Assembly (NCBI GenBank): GCA_963714125.1
Contig: OY970234.1
Location: forward strand, 372,001-436,000
Source of the DNA: CAWCAW01 sp963714125
GTDB taxonomy: Bacteria > Actinomycetota > Acidimicrobiia > Acidimicrobiales > UBA8190
Length of the DNA: 64,000 nucleotides
Direction of reading: 5' to 3'
Under the pieces are notes generated by a model. The model was not told the DNA's origin and ran no database searches. It saw nothing but the letters and a program-made list of their open reading frames with translations. Of the stretch, positions 44,081 through 52,728 are shown in pieces. The number at the start of each line of letters is the position of its first letter. Position 1 is the first letter of the stretch. The translations under genes were made by a program, and so were the position numbers.

Positions 44081-44934
44081 GCCGAGCCGCCCACGAGCTT
44101 CTCGGCGCCTCCGGTGGTGGCCTCGCCGGCAAGGGCGGCCCGCTCGGCCAGCTGCATGCGGGTGAACTCCGCCATACCGCTCAGGAACGTGTCGATGTTC
44201 GAGGTCTTCATCTCCACCACCGCCTTCATGTCGGGGAGATAGTGCTCGAAGTTGTCTGACTCGATGGCATCGGCGATGCCCGCCGCGGTCTCGGGGGCGG
44301 GCGTGAGGGGCCCTTGGTACATGGGCGGGTCGTTGTCGGGCTGGTCCCACAGCTCGGAATCGATGGTCCCCGGAAGGATGAGCCGCACCTTGACCCCGGT
44401 GCCGTCGAGGTCGACAGCCATGCCTTCGCTCCACCCGCACAAGGCGAATTTGGAGGCGGAGTAGCCGACCTCGGTGGTGACGCCGAAACGTCCCGCCACA
44501 CTGGACACGTTGACGATGGTGCCCTGACCTCGTTCGATCATGCGGGGGAGAATTGCGAGGGTCATGCTGACGGGCGACAGGAAGTTGATGTTCATGACGC
44601 GCTCGACATCGTCGACGCTGAGCCCGGTCACCAGGCGGCGCATGGGCACGCCGGCGTTGTTGACGAGCACGTCGATGTGACCGAAGGCCTCCCAGGCCGT
44701 ACGGGCCACGTCGGCGGCGGTCTCGAGATCGGACAGGTCGGCTGCCCACATGCGTGCCCCGGGCGTTTTGGCCTCGCAGTCGGCGAGGACTTCGGCCAGA
44801 CGCGCCTCGCGGCGGGCCACGATGCCAACTTTCATGCCCCGCTGGGCGAGTTCGCGCGCCACCGCGGCGCCGATGCCCGACGAAGCCCCCGTCACCAGGG
44901 CGACGCCGCCCTTCACCGATGCCTTGTCGCTCAT
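44077..44934 (-). CDS. Short-chain dehydrogenase/reductase (classical)
   Basis: 285 residues from ATG 44934 with GGAG eight bases upstream; the longer frame to 44961 lacks this. TGASSGIGAAVARELAQRG at the N terminus, VNNAGVP, NVSSVAGRF with the catalytic serine and GYSASKFALCGWSEG with the Tyr-Lys pair. It oxidises or reduces a secondary hydroxyl/keto group with NAD(P). The C-terminal region has DNFEHYLPDMKAVVEMKTSN, seen in SDRs next to other beta-oxidation genes. It is co-translated with the alcohol dehydrogenase. Confidence 0.93.
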   Translation of the reverse strand: MSDKASVKGGVALVTGASSGIGAAVARELAQRGMKVGIVARREARLAEVLADCEAKTPGARMWAADLSDLETAADVARTAWEAFGHIDVLVNNAGVPMRRLVTGLSVDDVERVMNINFLSPVSMTLAILPRMIERGQGTIVNVSSVAGRFGVTTEVGYSASKFALCGWSEGMAVDLDGTGVKVRLILPGTIDSELWDQPDNDPPMYQGPLTPAPETAAGIADAIESDNFEHYLPDMKAVVEMKTSNIDTFLSGMAEFTRMQLAERAALAGEATTGGAEKLVGGSA

Positions 44935-44977
44935 GTCGCTGACTCCGTTTCTCGGGCGCACTCTGTGGCGCGGTCTC

Positions 44978-46180
44978 TCACACGATTCCTTGGTGGCGAA
45001 GCTCGTCCAACTCGGCGGGGGTCAGACCCGCCATGGTGCACCACACCTCGTTATTGTCGGCTCCGAGCAGCGGCGCTCCGGTGGGCACCGGTTGCTCTTC
45101 ACCCACCAGGCGCGGATACGGCGCTTGCTGGGCCAGCGCGCCCACGACCGGATCCGCCACCGACACCAGGTCGCCACGCGCGGCGAAATGCGGGTCGGAG
45201 GCGATGTCCACGGCGCTGTAGGCGCTGGCCACGGGGACGTCATAGGCGACGCAAACGCGCTCGACGTCCTCGGCGGTGCGAGCCGATGTCCACGCGGCGA
45301 CTTCGGCATTGATGGTGTCGCCGTGTCGGGCCCGGTCGGCCAACGTGGTGAAGCGAGGGTCGTCGAGCAGCTCGGGACGCTCCATGGCCCGGCACAGACG
45401 CGCGAAGTTGGCGTCCGAGCCGGCTACCACGCACACGAAGCGCCCGTCGGCGGTGGGGTAGTTGTCGAGGGGGGCGGAGTTGGCGAGGCGATTGCCCTCA
45501 CGGCTGCGGACGGTGCCGAGGCGGTCGTAGGCGGCCACCGTCCACTCGAGAATGCGCAGGACCGATCCGTACAGCGACGCGTCGATCACCGCTCCCACAC
45601 CGGTGCCCTTTTTGTCGGGGCCGCCGGCGTCGCGGCGATACAAGGCGGCCAAGGCCGCCTCGGCCGAGAACACGCCCGTCAGATAGTCGGACACGGTGAT
45701 GCCGGGGCGCACCGGCGGGCGATCAGCCTCGCCGGTGAGATGCAGCAGGCCGCCGTAGGCCACGCCGAGTCGATCGAGCCCAGGGCGCTGCGAATAGGGG
45801 CCGTCTTGTCCGAAGGCGCTAATGCGCACCATGACCGTGCGGGGGTCGAGGTCGGCGGGTCCGAGCGACCACTTCTCGAGGGTTCCGGGGCGGAAGTTCT
45901 CGCACACCACGTCGGCGGTGGCGGCCAAGCGGCGAAACAGCTCCTGGCCTTGGGGGGTGTGCAGATCGCAGGTGGCGCTCTTTCGGCCGCGCCCCTCGGT
46001 GGCCCAGAACAAGGAGTAGTCGTCGACGAAAGGCCCGATGGTGCGCATGAAGTCGCCGGATCCGGGTTGCTCGACCTTGACGACTTGGGCGCCCCATTCA
46101 CCTAAGAGGCCGGCGCAAAAGGGCGCGCCGATGCGGGTGCCCACATCGATGACGCGCAGCCCCTCGAGCGGTTGAGCCAC
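44978..46180 (-). CDS. CaiB/BaiF (class III) CoA-transferase
   Basis: 400 residues from GTG 46180 (VAQPLEGLRVIDVGTRIG), 10 bases after the upstream crotonase stop; the frame extends to 46243 but would overlap the crotonase. A single domain with the active-site aspartate in TVSDYLTGVFSAEAALAALY, then KGTGVGAVIDASLYGS. It transfers CoA to or from a carboxylic acid via an aspartyl intermediate and needs no ATP, thus recycling CoA from product esters. It is the normal-length counterpart of the tandem fusion at 6669-9068. Confidence 0.92.
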   Translation of the reverse strand: MAQPLEGLRVIDVGTRIGAPFCAGLLGEWGAQVVKVEQPGSGDFMRTIGPFVDDYSLFWATEGRGRKSATCDLHTPQGQELFRRLAATADVVCENFRPGTLEKWSLGPADLDPRTVMVRISAFGQDGPYSQRPGLDRLGVAYGGLLHLTGEADRPPVRPGITVSDYLTGVFSAEAALAALYRRDAGGPDKKGTGVGAVIDASLYGSVLRILEWTVAAYDRLGTVRSREGNRLANSAPLDNYPTADGRFVCVVAGSDANFARLCRAMERPELLDDPRFTTLADRARHGDTINAEVAAWTSARTAEDVERVCVAYDVPVASAYSAVDIASDPHFAARGDLVSVADPVVGALAQQAPYPRLVGEEQPVPTGAPLLGADNNEVWCTMAGLTPAELDELRHQGIV

Positions 46181-46190
46181 AGCGGTGGCG

Positions 46191-47063
46191 TCAGCTCTCG
46201 CCGTCAGTGGTGGCCGCGTCCGCAGGAGCGTCGCCGCGATCACGCGCCGCGAAGACCTCCTTCATGGAACCCATCTGCTTGCGTTCCTCCAGCGCGTTGA
46301 GGGCGGTGGCGGTGTTGTGCACCCACTGATGCGCCATGAAGTGGAACTTCCACGACGCCTCTTTGCCCATGAGCTCGCCGACGTGATTCACCGACGCCTT
46401 CACCACCTGGGCGGTGATGGGAGGAACGAGCGCCACCCGCTTGGCCAGCTCCAGGCTTCTGTTTTTGAGGTCCGCCAGCGGCACGACCTTGTTGACCAGG
46501 CCCAGCCGCCACGCTTCTTGCGCGTCGAGTTCTTCACCGGCGAGGAGAAATTCTTTGGCGGCGCGTATACCGAGCTCCCACGGTTCGACCAGTAGCTCCA
46601 CCGCCGCACCCGACATGCGGAGCACCGGATTGGAGAACAGCGCGTTGTCGGCGGCCACGATGAGATCGCACATGGCCGCCAGCATCAATCCGCCGGCGAT
46701 GCACTTGCCTTGCACCGCCGCGATGGTGGGCTTGCGGAAGTCGTGGATTTTGCGGCACCGCTCCACGTACATGATCTGCTCGTGACGGAGTTTCCCCTCA
46801 GGAGTCTCACGGAGCCGACGCCAGTGATCGTCGTGATCGGACCCGACCAGCTCCTTGAGATCATGTCCGGCGCTGAAGTGCTTGCCCGCGCCGGCCAGCA
46901 CGACCACGCGCACATCATCATCGGCGTCGGCGCGGTCGAAGCACGCGTCCACGGCATCGATGAGGGCGCTGTTCTGGGCGTTGGCCGCCTCAGGCCGGTT
47001 CATGGTGATGATGGCCACGGCACCGTCTGTCTCGTAGAGCACAACCGCTGCGGTGTCAGCCAC
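46191..47063 (-). CDS. Enoyl-CoA hydratase/isomerase (crotonase family)
   Basis: 290 residues; GTG at 47063 with GGAGG six bases upstream. Oxyanion-hole segments HFSAGHDLKEL and GKCIAGGLMLAAMCD. The catalytic glutamates of rat hydratase are not both present: the first position is GLMLA (no Glu), and the second region reads NPVLRMSGAAVELLVEPW. That suggests isomerase, hydrolase or other crotonase chemistry. It overlaps the ACAD stop by 8 bp and precedes the CoA-transferase by 10 bp. Confidence 0.92.
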   Translation of the reverse strand: MADTAAVVLYETDGAVAIITMNRPEAANAQNSALIDAVDACFDRADADDDVRVVVLAGAGKHFSAGHDLKELVGSDHDDHWRRLRETPEGKLRHEQIMYVERCRKIHDFRKPTIAAVQGKCIAGGLMLAAMCDLIVAADNALFSNPVLRMSGAAVELLVEPWELGIRAAKEFLLAGEELDAQEAWRLGLVNKVVPLADLKNRSLELAKRVALVPPITAQVVKASVNHVGELMGKEASWKFHFMAHQWVHNTATALNALEERKQMGSMKEVFAARDRGDAPADAATTDGES

Positions 47064-48258
47064 GACCAGCCTCCTTCGCTGCCGGTTCGCGCGGCAGACC
47101 GAGCACTCGTTCGCCGATCACGTTGCGCTGGATCTCATTGGTCCCGGCGAAGATCGACGCCGCTTGATAGTAGAGCCACGACCGCTGCCACGACCCGTCC
47201 CCGGGGTTGTCCGACGCGCCTCGCCACAACGGTGCGGCGGGGCCCAACACGTCCATGGCCAGTTCGTGCAGGCGCTTGGACATCTCACTCCAGTACAGCT
47301 TCAAAATGCTTCCCTCAGGGCCCGGTTCGAGGCCACGCTCGAGGCGCGTCAGCGATCGCCAGTTGTGCAATTGGAAGAGCCGAACCTCGAGGTACGCCTG
47401 GGCCAACCGGCGCGCCAAGCGCTCGTCGTCGAACGCGCCTGATGAGGCCGCCAAGCGCAGGAGCTCCTCCATGTGCTGGATGTGAATGACGAGCTGCCGG
47501 GGATTGACGCCACGCTCGTGGGACAGCGTGGAGCCCGCCACTCGCCAACCTTCACCCGCCTCACCGACGAGTTGATCATCGGCGACGTACACCTCAACGA
47601 GCTCCACTTCGTTGAACTCGGCCTCGTCAGTGAGCTGCACGAGAGGGTGAACGGTCACGCCCTCGGTGTGCATGTCGATGACGAAGAAGGACAGGCCCTT
47701 GTGCTTGGGGGCGTCCGGGTCGCTGCGGGCCAGGCACACACCGAAGTCGGCGAACTGGGCGTAGGAGGTCCACACCTTGCGCCCCGTCAGCACCCACCCA
47801 CCCGCGCTGCGATGGGCCACGGTGCGCACCGAGGCGAGATCGCTGCCGGCGTCGGGCTCGCTAAAGAGCTGGCACCACAGGGCCTGGGCCGGGAGGATGC
47901 CCGGCAGCCACCGGGCCTTTTGGTCGTCGGTGCCGTGGGCGAGCAGCGTGGGCCCGGCCAGGTTGATGCCGATCCGCCCCACCAGCTCGGGCGCTCGAGC
48001 CCGGGCCAGCTCCTCTTGAACTACGAAGTTCTCGCCGGGGCCGAGACCACGACCTCCGTAGGCGACGGGCCACGTCACCCCCACCCAACCGGCCTCGGCC
48101 AGGTCGTGCTGCCAGCGCCGGCCGAAGGCCACTTCCTCGGCCAGATCCTCGAAGCGCGGCGGGAGCCCCCGGCCGTACTCCCAGGGCAGATGGGCGCGCA
48201 GCCACTGGCGGATTTCGTCGCGGAGTCGTTCCTGGTCAGGCGTGGTCGTGAGGTCCAT
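47056..48258 (-). CDS. Acyl-CoA dehydrogenase, base-carrying type
   Basis: 400 residues; ATG at 48258 (MDLTTTPDQERLRDEIRQW); the frame runs on upstream but enters the divergent gene. Motifs: SEPDAGSDLASVRT, KVWTSYAQFADFG, TLSHERGVNP with the Glu-Arg pair for the isovaleryl-type base, and SIFAGTNEIQRNVIGERVLGLPRE. It should be the catalytic partner of the base-lacking dehydrogenase transcribed the other way (48325-49452); such divergent pairs would form an alpha2-beta2 enzyme. The complex is inferred. Confidence 0.94.
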   Translation of the reverse strand: MDLTTTPDQERLRDEIRQWLRAHLPWEYGRGLPPRFEDLAEEVAFGRRWQHDLAEAGWVGVTWPVAYGGRGLGPGENFVVQEELARARAPELVGRIGINLAGPTLLAHGTDDQKARWLPGILPAQALWCQLFSEPDAGSDLASVRTVAHRSAGGWVLTGRKVWTSYAQFADFGVCLARSDPDAPKHKGLSFFVIDMHTEGVTVHPLVQLTDEAEFNEVELVEVYVADDQLVGEAGEGWRVAGSTLSHERGVNPRQLVIHIQHMEELLRLAASSGAFDDERLARRLAQAYLEVRLFQLHNWRSLTRLERGLEPGPEGSILKLYWSEMSKRLHELAMDVLGPAAPLWRGASDNPGDGSWQRSWLYYQAASIFAGTNEIQRNVIGERVLGLPREPAAKEAGRG

Positions 48259-48274
48259 GGGGCCGCCGCCAAGC

Positions 48275-48290
48275 ATGACACAGCCGTCAG
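48275..48290. promoter_or_regulatory. Putative operator, ATGACACAGCCGTCAG
   Basis: All eight core bases match TGAC-N6-GTCA. It is in the 66-bp gap between divergent acyl-CoA dehydrogenases (starts 48258 and 48325), so a single site could co-regulate both subunits. Confidence 0.65.
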
Positions 48291-48324
48291 ACTCGATCCC
48301 AGGGCCACCAGTAGCATCGGGCCG

Positions 48325-49452
48325 ATGGACTTCGAGCTTTCCGATGACCAGGTGGCCCTGCGTGAGGCGGCCGCGGCGCTGCTCGACGGCGAGTCGCCCA
48401 CGACCCGGGTTCGCCAGGTCATGGCCACCGACGGCCATCTGGACAGGGAGCTGTGGGCGGCCATGGCTGACCAGGGATGGCTGGCCATCGAAGACACTGG
48501 TGACGAGGGCCTGGGTCTGGGGTTGGTCGAGATCGCCGTGCTGTGTGAGGAGCTTGGTCGCCACGTTGCGCCCGTACCTTTTCTCGGGACGGTGCTGGTC
48601 CGGGGGGCGTTGGTTGATGCCGGCGGTGCCGCTGGGGCCGACCTGGGGGGGACTGACGTCTCGACCTGGACGCAGCGCCTCGGCACGGGCGAAGCGGTAG
48701 GGGCGCTGGCGTGGTCCCGGCGGGCGGGGCAGGTGCGCGCCGCTCGGGCCGGGAGTGGGCAGTGGCGTCTCACTGGTCGCGCCGACCCTGTCGTGTACGG
48801 GCCTGCCGCCGACGTGGTGGTGGTGTGGGCCGCCGATGACGGCTCCGGCGGGGGCGGCCTCTTCGCCGTGGCGCAGCCGGCCGGGGCGCGCCCGACGCCC
48901 GAGTCGGCCATGGACCGGACCCGCAGCCTGGCGTGGCTGGACTTCGCTGATCAGCCCGCCGTTCGCCTCGGTGGTGGTGACGCCGCTGAGCACCTCCTCG
49001 ACCGGGCCGCCACCGTGGTGGGCGCCGAAATGCTCGGTGCCGCCCAACGCGTGCTCGAGATGACCGTCGAATACGCCAAAGACCGCGTGCAATTCGGTCG
49101 GCCCATCGGCTCCTTCCAGGCCGTGAAGCACCGGTGCGCTGACATGCTCGTCGACGTCGAAGGCATGCGATCGAGTGCGTATTACGCGGCCTGGGCCGTG
49201 GGCGCGGGTGACGCCGAAGCGCACTCGGCGGCGTCGGCGGCCAAGGTGTGGTGCTCCGATGCGGCCCGGCGCGTCATGGGCTCAGGTCTGCAGGTCCACG
49301 GTGGCATCGGCTTCACGTGGGAGCACGACCTGCATCTGTACTTGAAGCGGTCGGAGCTCGATCAGGTGAGCTTCGGGGACGCCACCTTCCACCGCGATCG
49401 TCTTGTGTCGATCCTTCGACCCCGCGCCGAGGCCGCTTCCCCGGTGCTGTGA
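48325..49452 (+). CDS. Acyl-CoA dehydrogenase, subunit type lacking the catalytic Glu
   Basis: 375 residues; ATG at 48325 (MDFELSDDQVALREAAAAL). Conserved flavin and acyl-binding parts include IGSFQAVKHRCADMLVDVEG and GGIGFTWEHDLHLYLKRSEL. The helix that should carry the base reads LLDRAATVVGAEM, with no Glu-Arg pair. As with 16877-18019, this fits the non-catalytic subunit of a heterotetramer, here with the divergent 47056-48258 product. It overlaps the PanE-like gene (GTGA). Confidence 0.9.
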   Translation: MDFELSDDQVALREAAAALLDGESPTTRVRQVMATDGHLDRELWAAMADQGWLAIEDTGDEGLGLGLVEIAVLCEELGRHVAPVPFLGTVLVRGALVDAGGAAGADLGGTDVSTWTQRLGTGEAVGALAWSRRAGQVRAARAGSGQWRLTGRADPVVYGPAADVVVVWAADDGSGGGGLFAVAQPAGARPTPESAMDRTRSLAWLDFADQPAVRLGGGDAAEHLLDRAATVVGAEMLGAAQRVLEMTVEYAKDRVQFGRPIGSFQAVKHRCADMLVDVEGMRSSAYYAAWAVGAGDAEAHSAASAAKVWCSDAARRVMGSGLQVHGGIGFTWEHDLHLYLKRSELDQVSFGDATFHRDRLVSILRPRAEAASPVL

Positions 49453-50450
49453 GCCGCTTTGTCGTCTACGGGGCGGGCGCCATCGGCGGCGTGATCGGCT
49501 TCCGCCTCTTCGCCAGCGGCAACGACGTGACCCTCATCGCCCGCGGCGCGCACTACGACGCCCTTGCCCGTCAGGGCCTGTGTCTGCAGACCCCGGAGTC
49601 TTCGACGGTGCTCCCGATACCGGTCGTCAGTGATCCGGGTGCGCTGTCCTTCGAGGCCGACGATGTCGTGGTTTTGGCCATGAAGTCCCAAGACACCGCG
49701 GCCGCGCTTGATGCGCTGCGGTCGGCCGGGCCCGGGCCTGAGGTGTGCGTCGTCTTGGCGCAAAACGGCGTCGACAACGAACGCATGGCCTTGCGGCGCT
49801 TCGGCGAGGTGTACGGCGTGTGCGTGATGATGCCGGCTGCCCATCTCGAACCCGGGGTGGTGCAGGCGTCGTCGGTACCGGTCCCCGGCATTCTCGATGT
49901 GGGGCGGGTTCCGTCGGGTGCGGGGTCGGCGGCGGCCGGTCAACCGGGGCCGGATCGGGCGGCCGAGATTGCCGGCGTATTCGCGGCGGCCGGGTTCAGC
50001 GCTCGTGCGCTCGACGACATCATGCGCTGGAAGTACGCCAAGCTCATCATGAATCTCGGCAACGCGGTCGAAGCCCTGTGCGGACCCGAAGCGCGCGGCA
50101 GTGAGATCTCTCGCTTGGCCCGCGTCGAAGGCATGGCCGTGCTCGACTCGGCCGGCATCGATCACGTCGGCGACGCCGAGTACGCCATCCGCCGAGGCAA
50201 CTTGATCACGCCGCAGCCCATCGGCGATGCGCCCCGTCCCGGGGACTCGTCGTGGCAGAGCCTGGCCCGCGGGACCGGGTCCATCGAGGCCGACTACCTG
50301 AACGGGGAGATCGTGTTGCTGGGGCGGCTGGGGGGCGTGCCGACACCGGTCAACGCGCTTTTGCAGCGCCAGGCCAATGCCACGGCTGCCGAGAAACGGC
50401 CCCCGGGGACGCGTCGAGCCGAGGAGTTGCTCGCTCTGGTGGCGAGCTAA
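49449..50450 (+). CDS. Ketopantoate reductase-like protein (PanE/ApbA family)
   Basis: 333 residues; GTG in a GTGA overlap with the dehydrogenase. The N-terminal Rossmann motif GAGAIGGVIGFRLFASG binds NADP. The C-terminal helical domain keeps RWKYAKLIMNLGNAVEAL, including the Lys used for substrate. It reduces a 2-keto acid or 2-ketolactone. PanE proper makes pantoate for CoA; in this context it could equally act on a 2-keto acid from the pathway. No other pantothenate gene is in the window, so I do not assign a symbol. Confidence 0.88.
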   Translation: MSRFVVYGAGAIGGVIGFRLFASGNDVTLIARGAHYDALARQGLCLQTPESSTVLPIPVVSDPGALSFEADDVVVLAMKSQDTAAALDALRSAGPGPEVCVVLAQNGVDNERMALRRFGEVYGVCVMMPAAHLEPGVVQASSVPVPGILDVGRVPSGAGSAAAGQPGPDRAAEIAGVFAAAGFSARALDDIMRWKYAKLIMNLGNAVEALCGPEARGSEISRLARVEGMAVLDSAGIDHVGDAEYAIRRGNLITPQPIGDAPRPGDSSWQSLARGTGSIEADYLNGEIVLLGRLGGVPTPVNALLQRQANATAAEKRPPGTRRAEELLALVAS

Positions 50451-50473
50451 TGGACTGTCGGGGAGAACTTCTG

Positions 50474-51037
50474 ATGCGCAGCGTGACCTATTCGATGGGC
50501 GTCTCCTTGGACGGCTACATCGTCGGGCCGGATGGCACCTTTGGCTGGACGGAGCCCAACGACGAGGAGTTTCGGTTCGTCACCGACGCGATGCGAAACG
50601 TCGGCGTCCTCCTGTTGGGACGTCGGCTGTACGAGACGATGGTGTACTGGGAAGCCGACGACCGTGATCCGCCGTTCGACGATGCCGAGCTCGAGTGGGC
50701 CTCCGTTTGGAAGCCGATTCCAAAGGTGGTGTTCTCCACCACGCTGTCGACGGTGCAGGGCAATGCCCGCCTCGCCGTCGGCGACCTGGCGCAGGAGATC
50801 GAGCGGTCGAGAGCCGAGCCGGGGGAGGGCGACATCGCCATTGGTGGCGCCGCTCTCGCTGCCGACGTGGCAGCGTTGGATCTGATCGACGAGTACCAGG
50901 TCAGGGTGTACCCGGTGCTGGTTGGTGGTGGTACGCCCTTCTTTGCCCGCCACGAGCGCCGGGTGGATCTCGAACTCGTCGAAACCCGCACCTTCACTTC
51001 GGGAGTCCTCTACCTCCGCTATCGCGTGGCGCGCTAG
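50474..51037 (+). CDS. Dihydrofolate reductase/RibD-C family protein
   Basis: 187 residues from ATG 50474 after GGGGAGA; an ATG at 50450 that shares bases with the PanE-like stop (TAATG) is a second candidate. MGVSLDGYIVGPDGTFGW at the N terminus, LLGRRLYETMVYW, IGGAALAADVAALDLIDEYQV and VYPVLVGGGTPFF are the RibD C-terminal/DHFR-like reductase pattern. Such proteins reduce pteridine or riboflavin precursors, or act as general reductases. Its function here is unclear; it is the last gene of the plus-strand run. Confidence 0.88.
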   Translation: MRSVTYSMGVSLDGYIVGPDGTFGWTEPNDEEFRFVTDAMRNVGVLLLGRRLYETMVYWEADDRDPPFDDAELEWASVWKPIPKVVFSTTLSTVQGNARLAVGDLAQEIERSRAEPGEGDIAIGGAALAADVAALDLIDEYQVRVYPVLVGGGTPFFARHERRVDLELVETRTFTSGVLYLRYRVAR

Positions 51038-51084
51038 GCGGAGGCGGAGGCGGAGGCGGAGGCGGAGGGGGAGCGGGAGCGGGC
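51037..51084. repeat. GGCGGA hexamer repeat between convergent genes
   Basis: Five exact GGCGGA units (51037-51066), then degenerate GGGGGA/GCGGGA units to about 51084. It spans the gap between the DHFR-like stop and the minus-strand ligase stop at 51086. A purine-only run of this kind may be unstable in copy number. Confidence 0.8.
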
Positions 51085-51085
51085 G

Positions 51086-52678
51086 TTAGGGGGCGGACCC
51101 GAGTTCGGCCGCCATCTTGCGCAGGGTGGCCTTGTCCGGTTTTCCGGCCGCCAACGTCGGCACGGCATCGAGGCGAACCACGTACTCCGGTGTCTTGAAC
51201 CGGGTCACGCCGCGCTCAGCGAACCAGGCGCGGCACATGGCGAGATCGAACGGCGCCGAGGACTCGACGAAGGCGGCCACGCGCTCACCCACCGCCGCAT
51301 CGGGCACTGCCACCGCTACGGCCAGACGAATATCGGGATGGGCCTCCAGGGCGGCTTCGACCTCCGACGCGGAGATGTTTTCGCCGGCGCGAATGATGGT
51401 GTCAGACATCCGGCCCATGACGCGCAGCCAGCCCTCGTCATCGACGGTGCCCAGGTCCCCGGTGCGGAACCAGCCCCCGGGCCGGGCGATCACGCTGGCG
51501 GTCAGCACGGGATCGGCGTAGCCGACGAACATCTCCGGGCCCCGTAACCACAGCTCGCCGGTCTCGCCAGATGGGAGCCGGGTGCCGGCGACGGGGTCAC
51601 GGACCTCGAGCTCCACCTCGCCCACGGCGCGGCCGTCGGTGTCGCGGGCGCGCTCGACGCTGTCGTGCGGCCCCGACGTGGTGACGGTGGGGGCTTCGCT
51701 CGAGCCGTAGGTGCGCTTGACCCGGCACCCGAAGGCCTCGGCGGTGGCGGTGACGAAGGCTGGGCTGACCGACGCCCCGCCCGTCGACACCAGGCGCAGG
51801 CTGGTCACGGCGGCGGGCGAAAAGGCTGACGACGACGCCATCTGGGAGAAGAACACCGGCGGCGCCCCCATGAACGAGACCCGTTCCTCGGCGATGCGGC
51901 GCAGGCCCTCATCGGGGTCCCAGGCCGACATGATGACCGACGGGATCCCGGCGGCGGCGGGGAGAAGTACGCCGTTGAGCAGGCCCGATACATGGGCGAG
52001 GGGTGCGGGCATGAGCACGGCGTCGCGGCGGTCGAGGCCGTGGACCTGGGTCATGAGCGCGGCTTTGTAGCCAAGGGCCCGGTGGGTATGGAGGATGGCT
52101 TTGGGCATTCCCGTGGACCCGGAGCTGAACAGGGCCACGGCCAGGTCGGTCGGCTTCACCCGGCTAGTGGCGTCGTCGGCCGGCACCGCCGGACCGGCAG
52201 CCAGGAGCTCGATGACCGCGGCCGGGGAGGGGACGTCGTCGGTCGATACCAACGCCATGGGCTGATCGGCGGCCGGCATGCCGGCGCACGAGATGATGAT
52301 GAGCGGTTCAACCTGCCCCAAGGCGGCGGCCACCTCGGCCGACCCCAGCCGATGATGCAGCGGCGCTGCGATGGCCCCCAGCCGCCAGCACGCCCGGTAT
52401 AGGAGCACCGGGGCCACGCTGTTGGGAAGCTGCCATGCCACCACCGATCCTCGCCGCACACCGGAGGCCCGCAGCCGTCCGGCCAGGATGGCGACGTGGC
52501 TCTCTACGGCGCCGGCGTCGAGGCGGCACATCCCGTCGAACAGCTCGATGCGTGACCCCGGTGCCGTCGCCGCCGCACTAAAGGTGCCGTCCAGAGCGCC
52601 GCGTTCCCAGGGCCCGCCGGGGCGCCGGTAATGCGGGGCCCGCGCCTGGCGGTAGGTGGCGCGCAACGTCGGTGACAT
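51086..52678 (-). CDS. AMP-forming acyl-CoA ligase
   Basis: 530 residues; ATG at 52678, no clear ribosome site. Adenylation motifs: SSGSTGMPKAILHT (P-loop with lysine), RTYGSSEAPTV, RTGDLGTVDDEG, RAGENISASEVE and a C-terminal AAGKPDKATLRKM with the catalytic lysine. It activates an unknown carboxylic acid. It is divergent from a second ligase with a shared putative operator between the starts. All motifs look functional. Confidence 0.93.
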   Translation of the reverse strand: MSPTLRATYRQARAPHYRRPGGPWERGALDGTFSAAATAPGSRIELFDGMCRLDAGAVESHVAILAGRLRASGVRRGSVVAWQLPNSVAPVLLYRACWRLGAIAAPLHHRLGSAEVAAALGQVEPLIIISCAGMPAADQPMALVSTDDVPSPAAVIELLAAGPAVPADDATSRVKPTDLAVALFSSGSTGMPKAILHTHRALGYKAALMTQVHGLDRRDAVLMPAPLAHVSGLLNGVLLPAAAGIPSVIMSAWDPDEGLRRIAEERVSFMGAPPVFFSQMASSSAFSPAAVTSLRLVSTGGASVSPAFVTATAEAFGCRVKRTYGSSEAPTVTTSGPHDSVERARDTDGRAVGEVELEVRDPVAGTRLPSGETGELWLRGPEMFVGYADPVLTASVIARPGGWFRTGDLGTVDDEGWLRVMGRMSDTIIRAGENISASEVEAALEAHPDIRLAVAVAVPDAAVGERVAAFVESSAPFDLAMCRAWFAERGVTRFKTPEYVVRLDAVPTLAAGKPDKATLRKMAAELGSAP

Positions 52679-52712
52679 GCGGCAACGCTACCGCTGAGCC
52701 CGTTCACGTAAC

Positions 52713-52728
52713 CTGACGCCGTGGTCAG
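52713..52728. promoter_or_regulatory. Putative operator, CTGACGCCGTGGTCAG
   Basis: All eight core bases match. It lies in the 42-bp gap between divergent ligase genes and runs over the first bases of the plus-strand start (GTG 52721), so that gene's true start or promoter may be slightly different. Confidence 0.6.

Noticed and set aside
42938..44242. 434-codon plus-strand open frame
   Set aside because: Antisense to a clear zinc alcohol dehydrogenase with intact zinc ligands.
49449..50450. Assigning panE to the reductase
   Set aside because: No other pantothenate gene is nearby and the family has other 2-keto acid reductases.
51037..51084. Small glycine-rich gene in the hexamer repeat
   Set aside because: Too short and no start or ribosome site; it is simple sequence between two stops.
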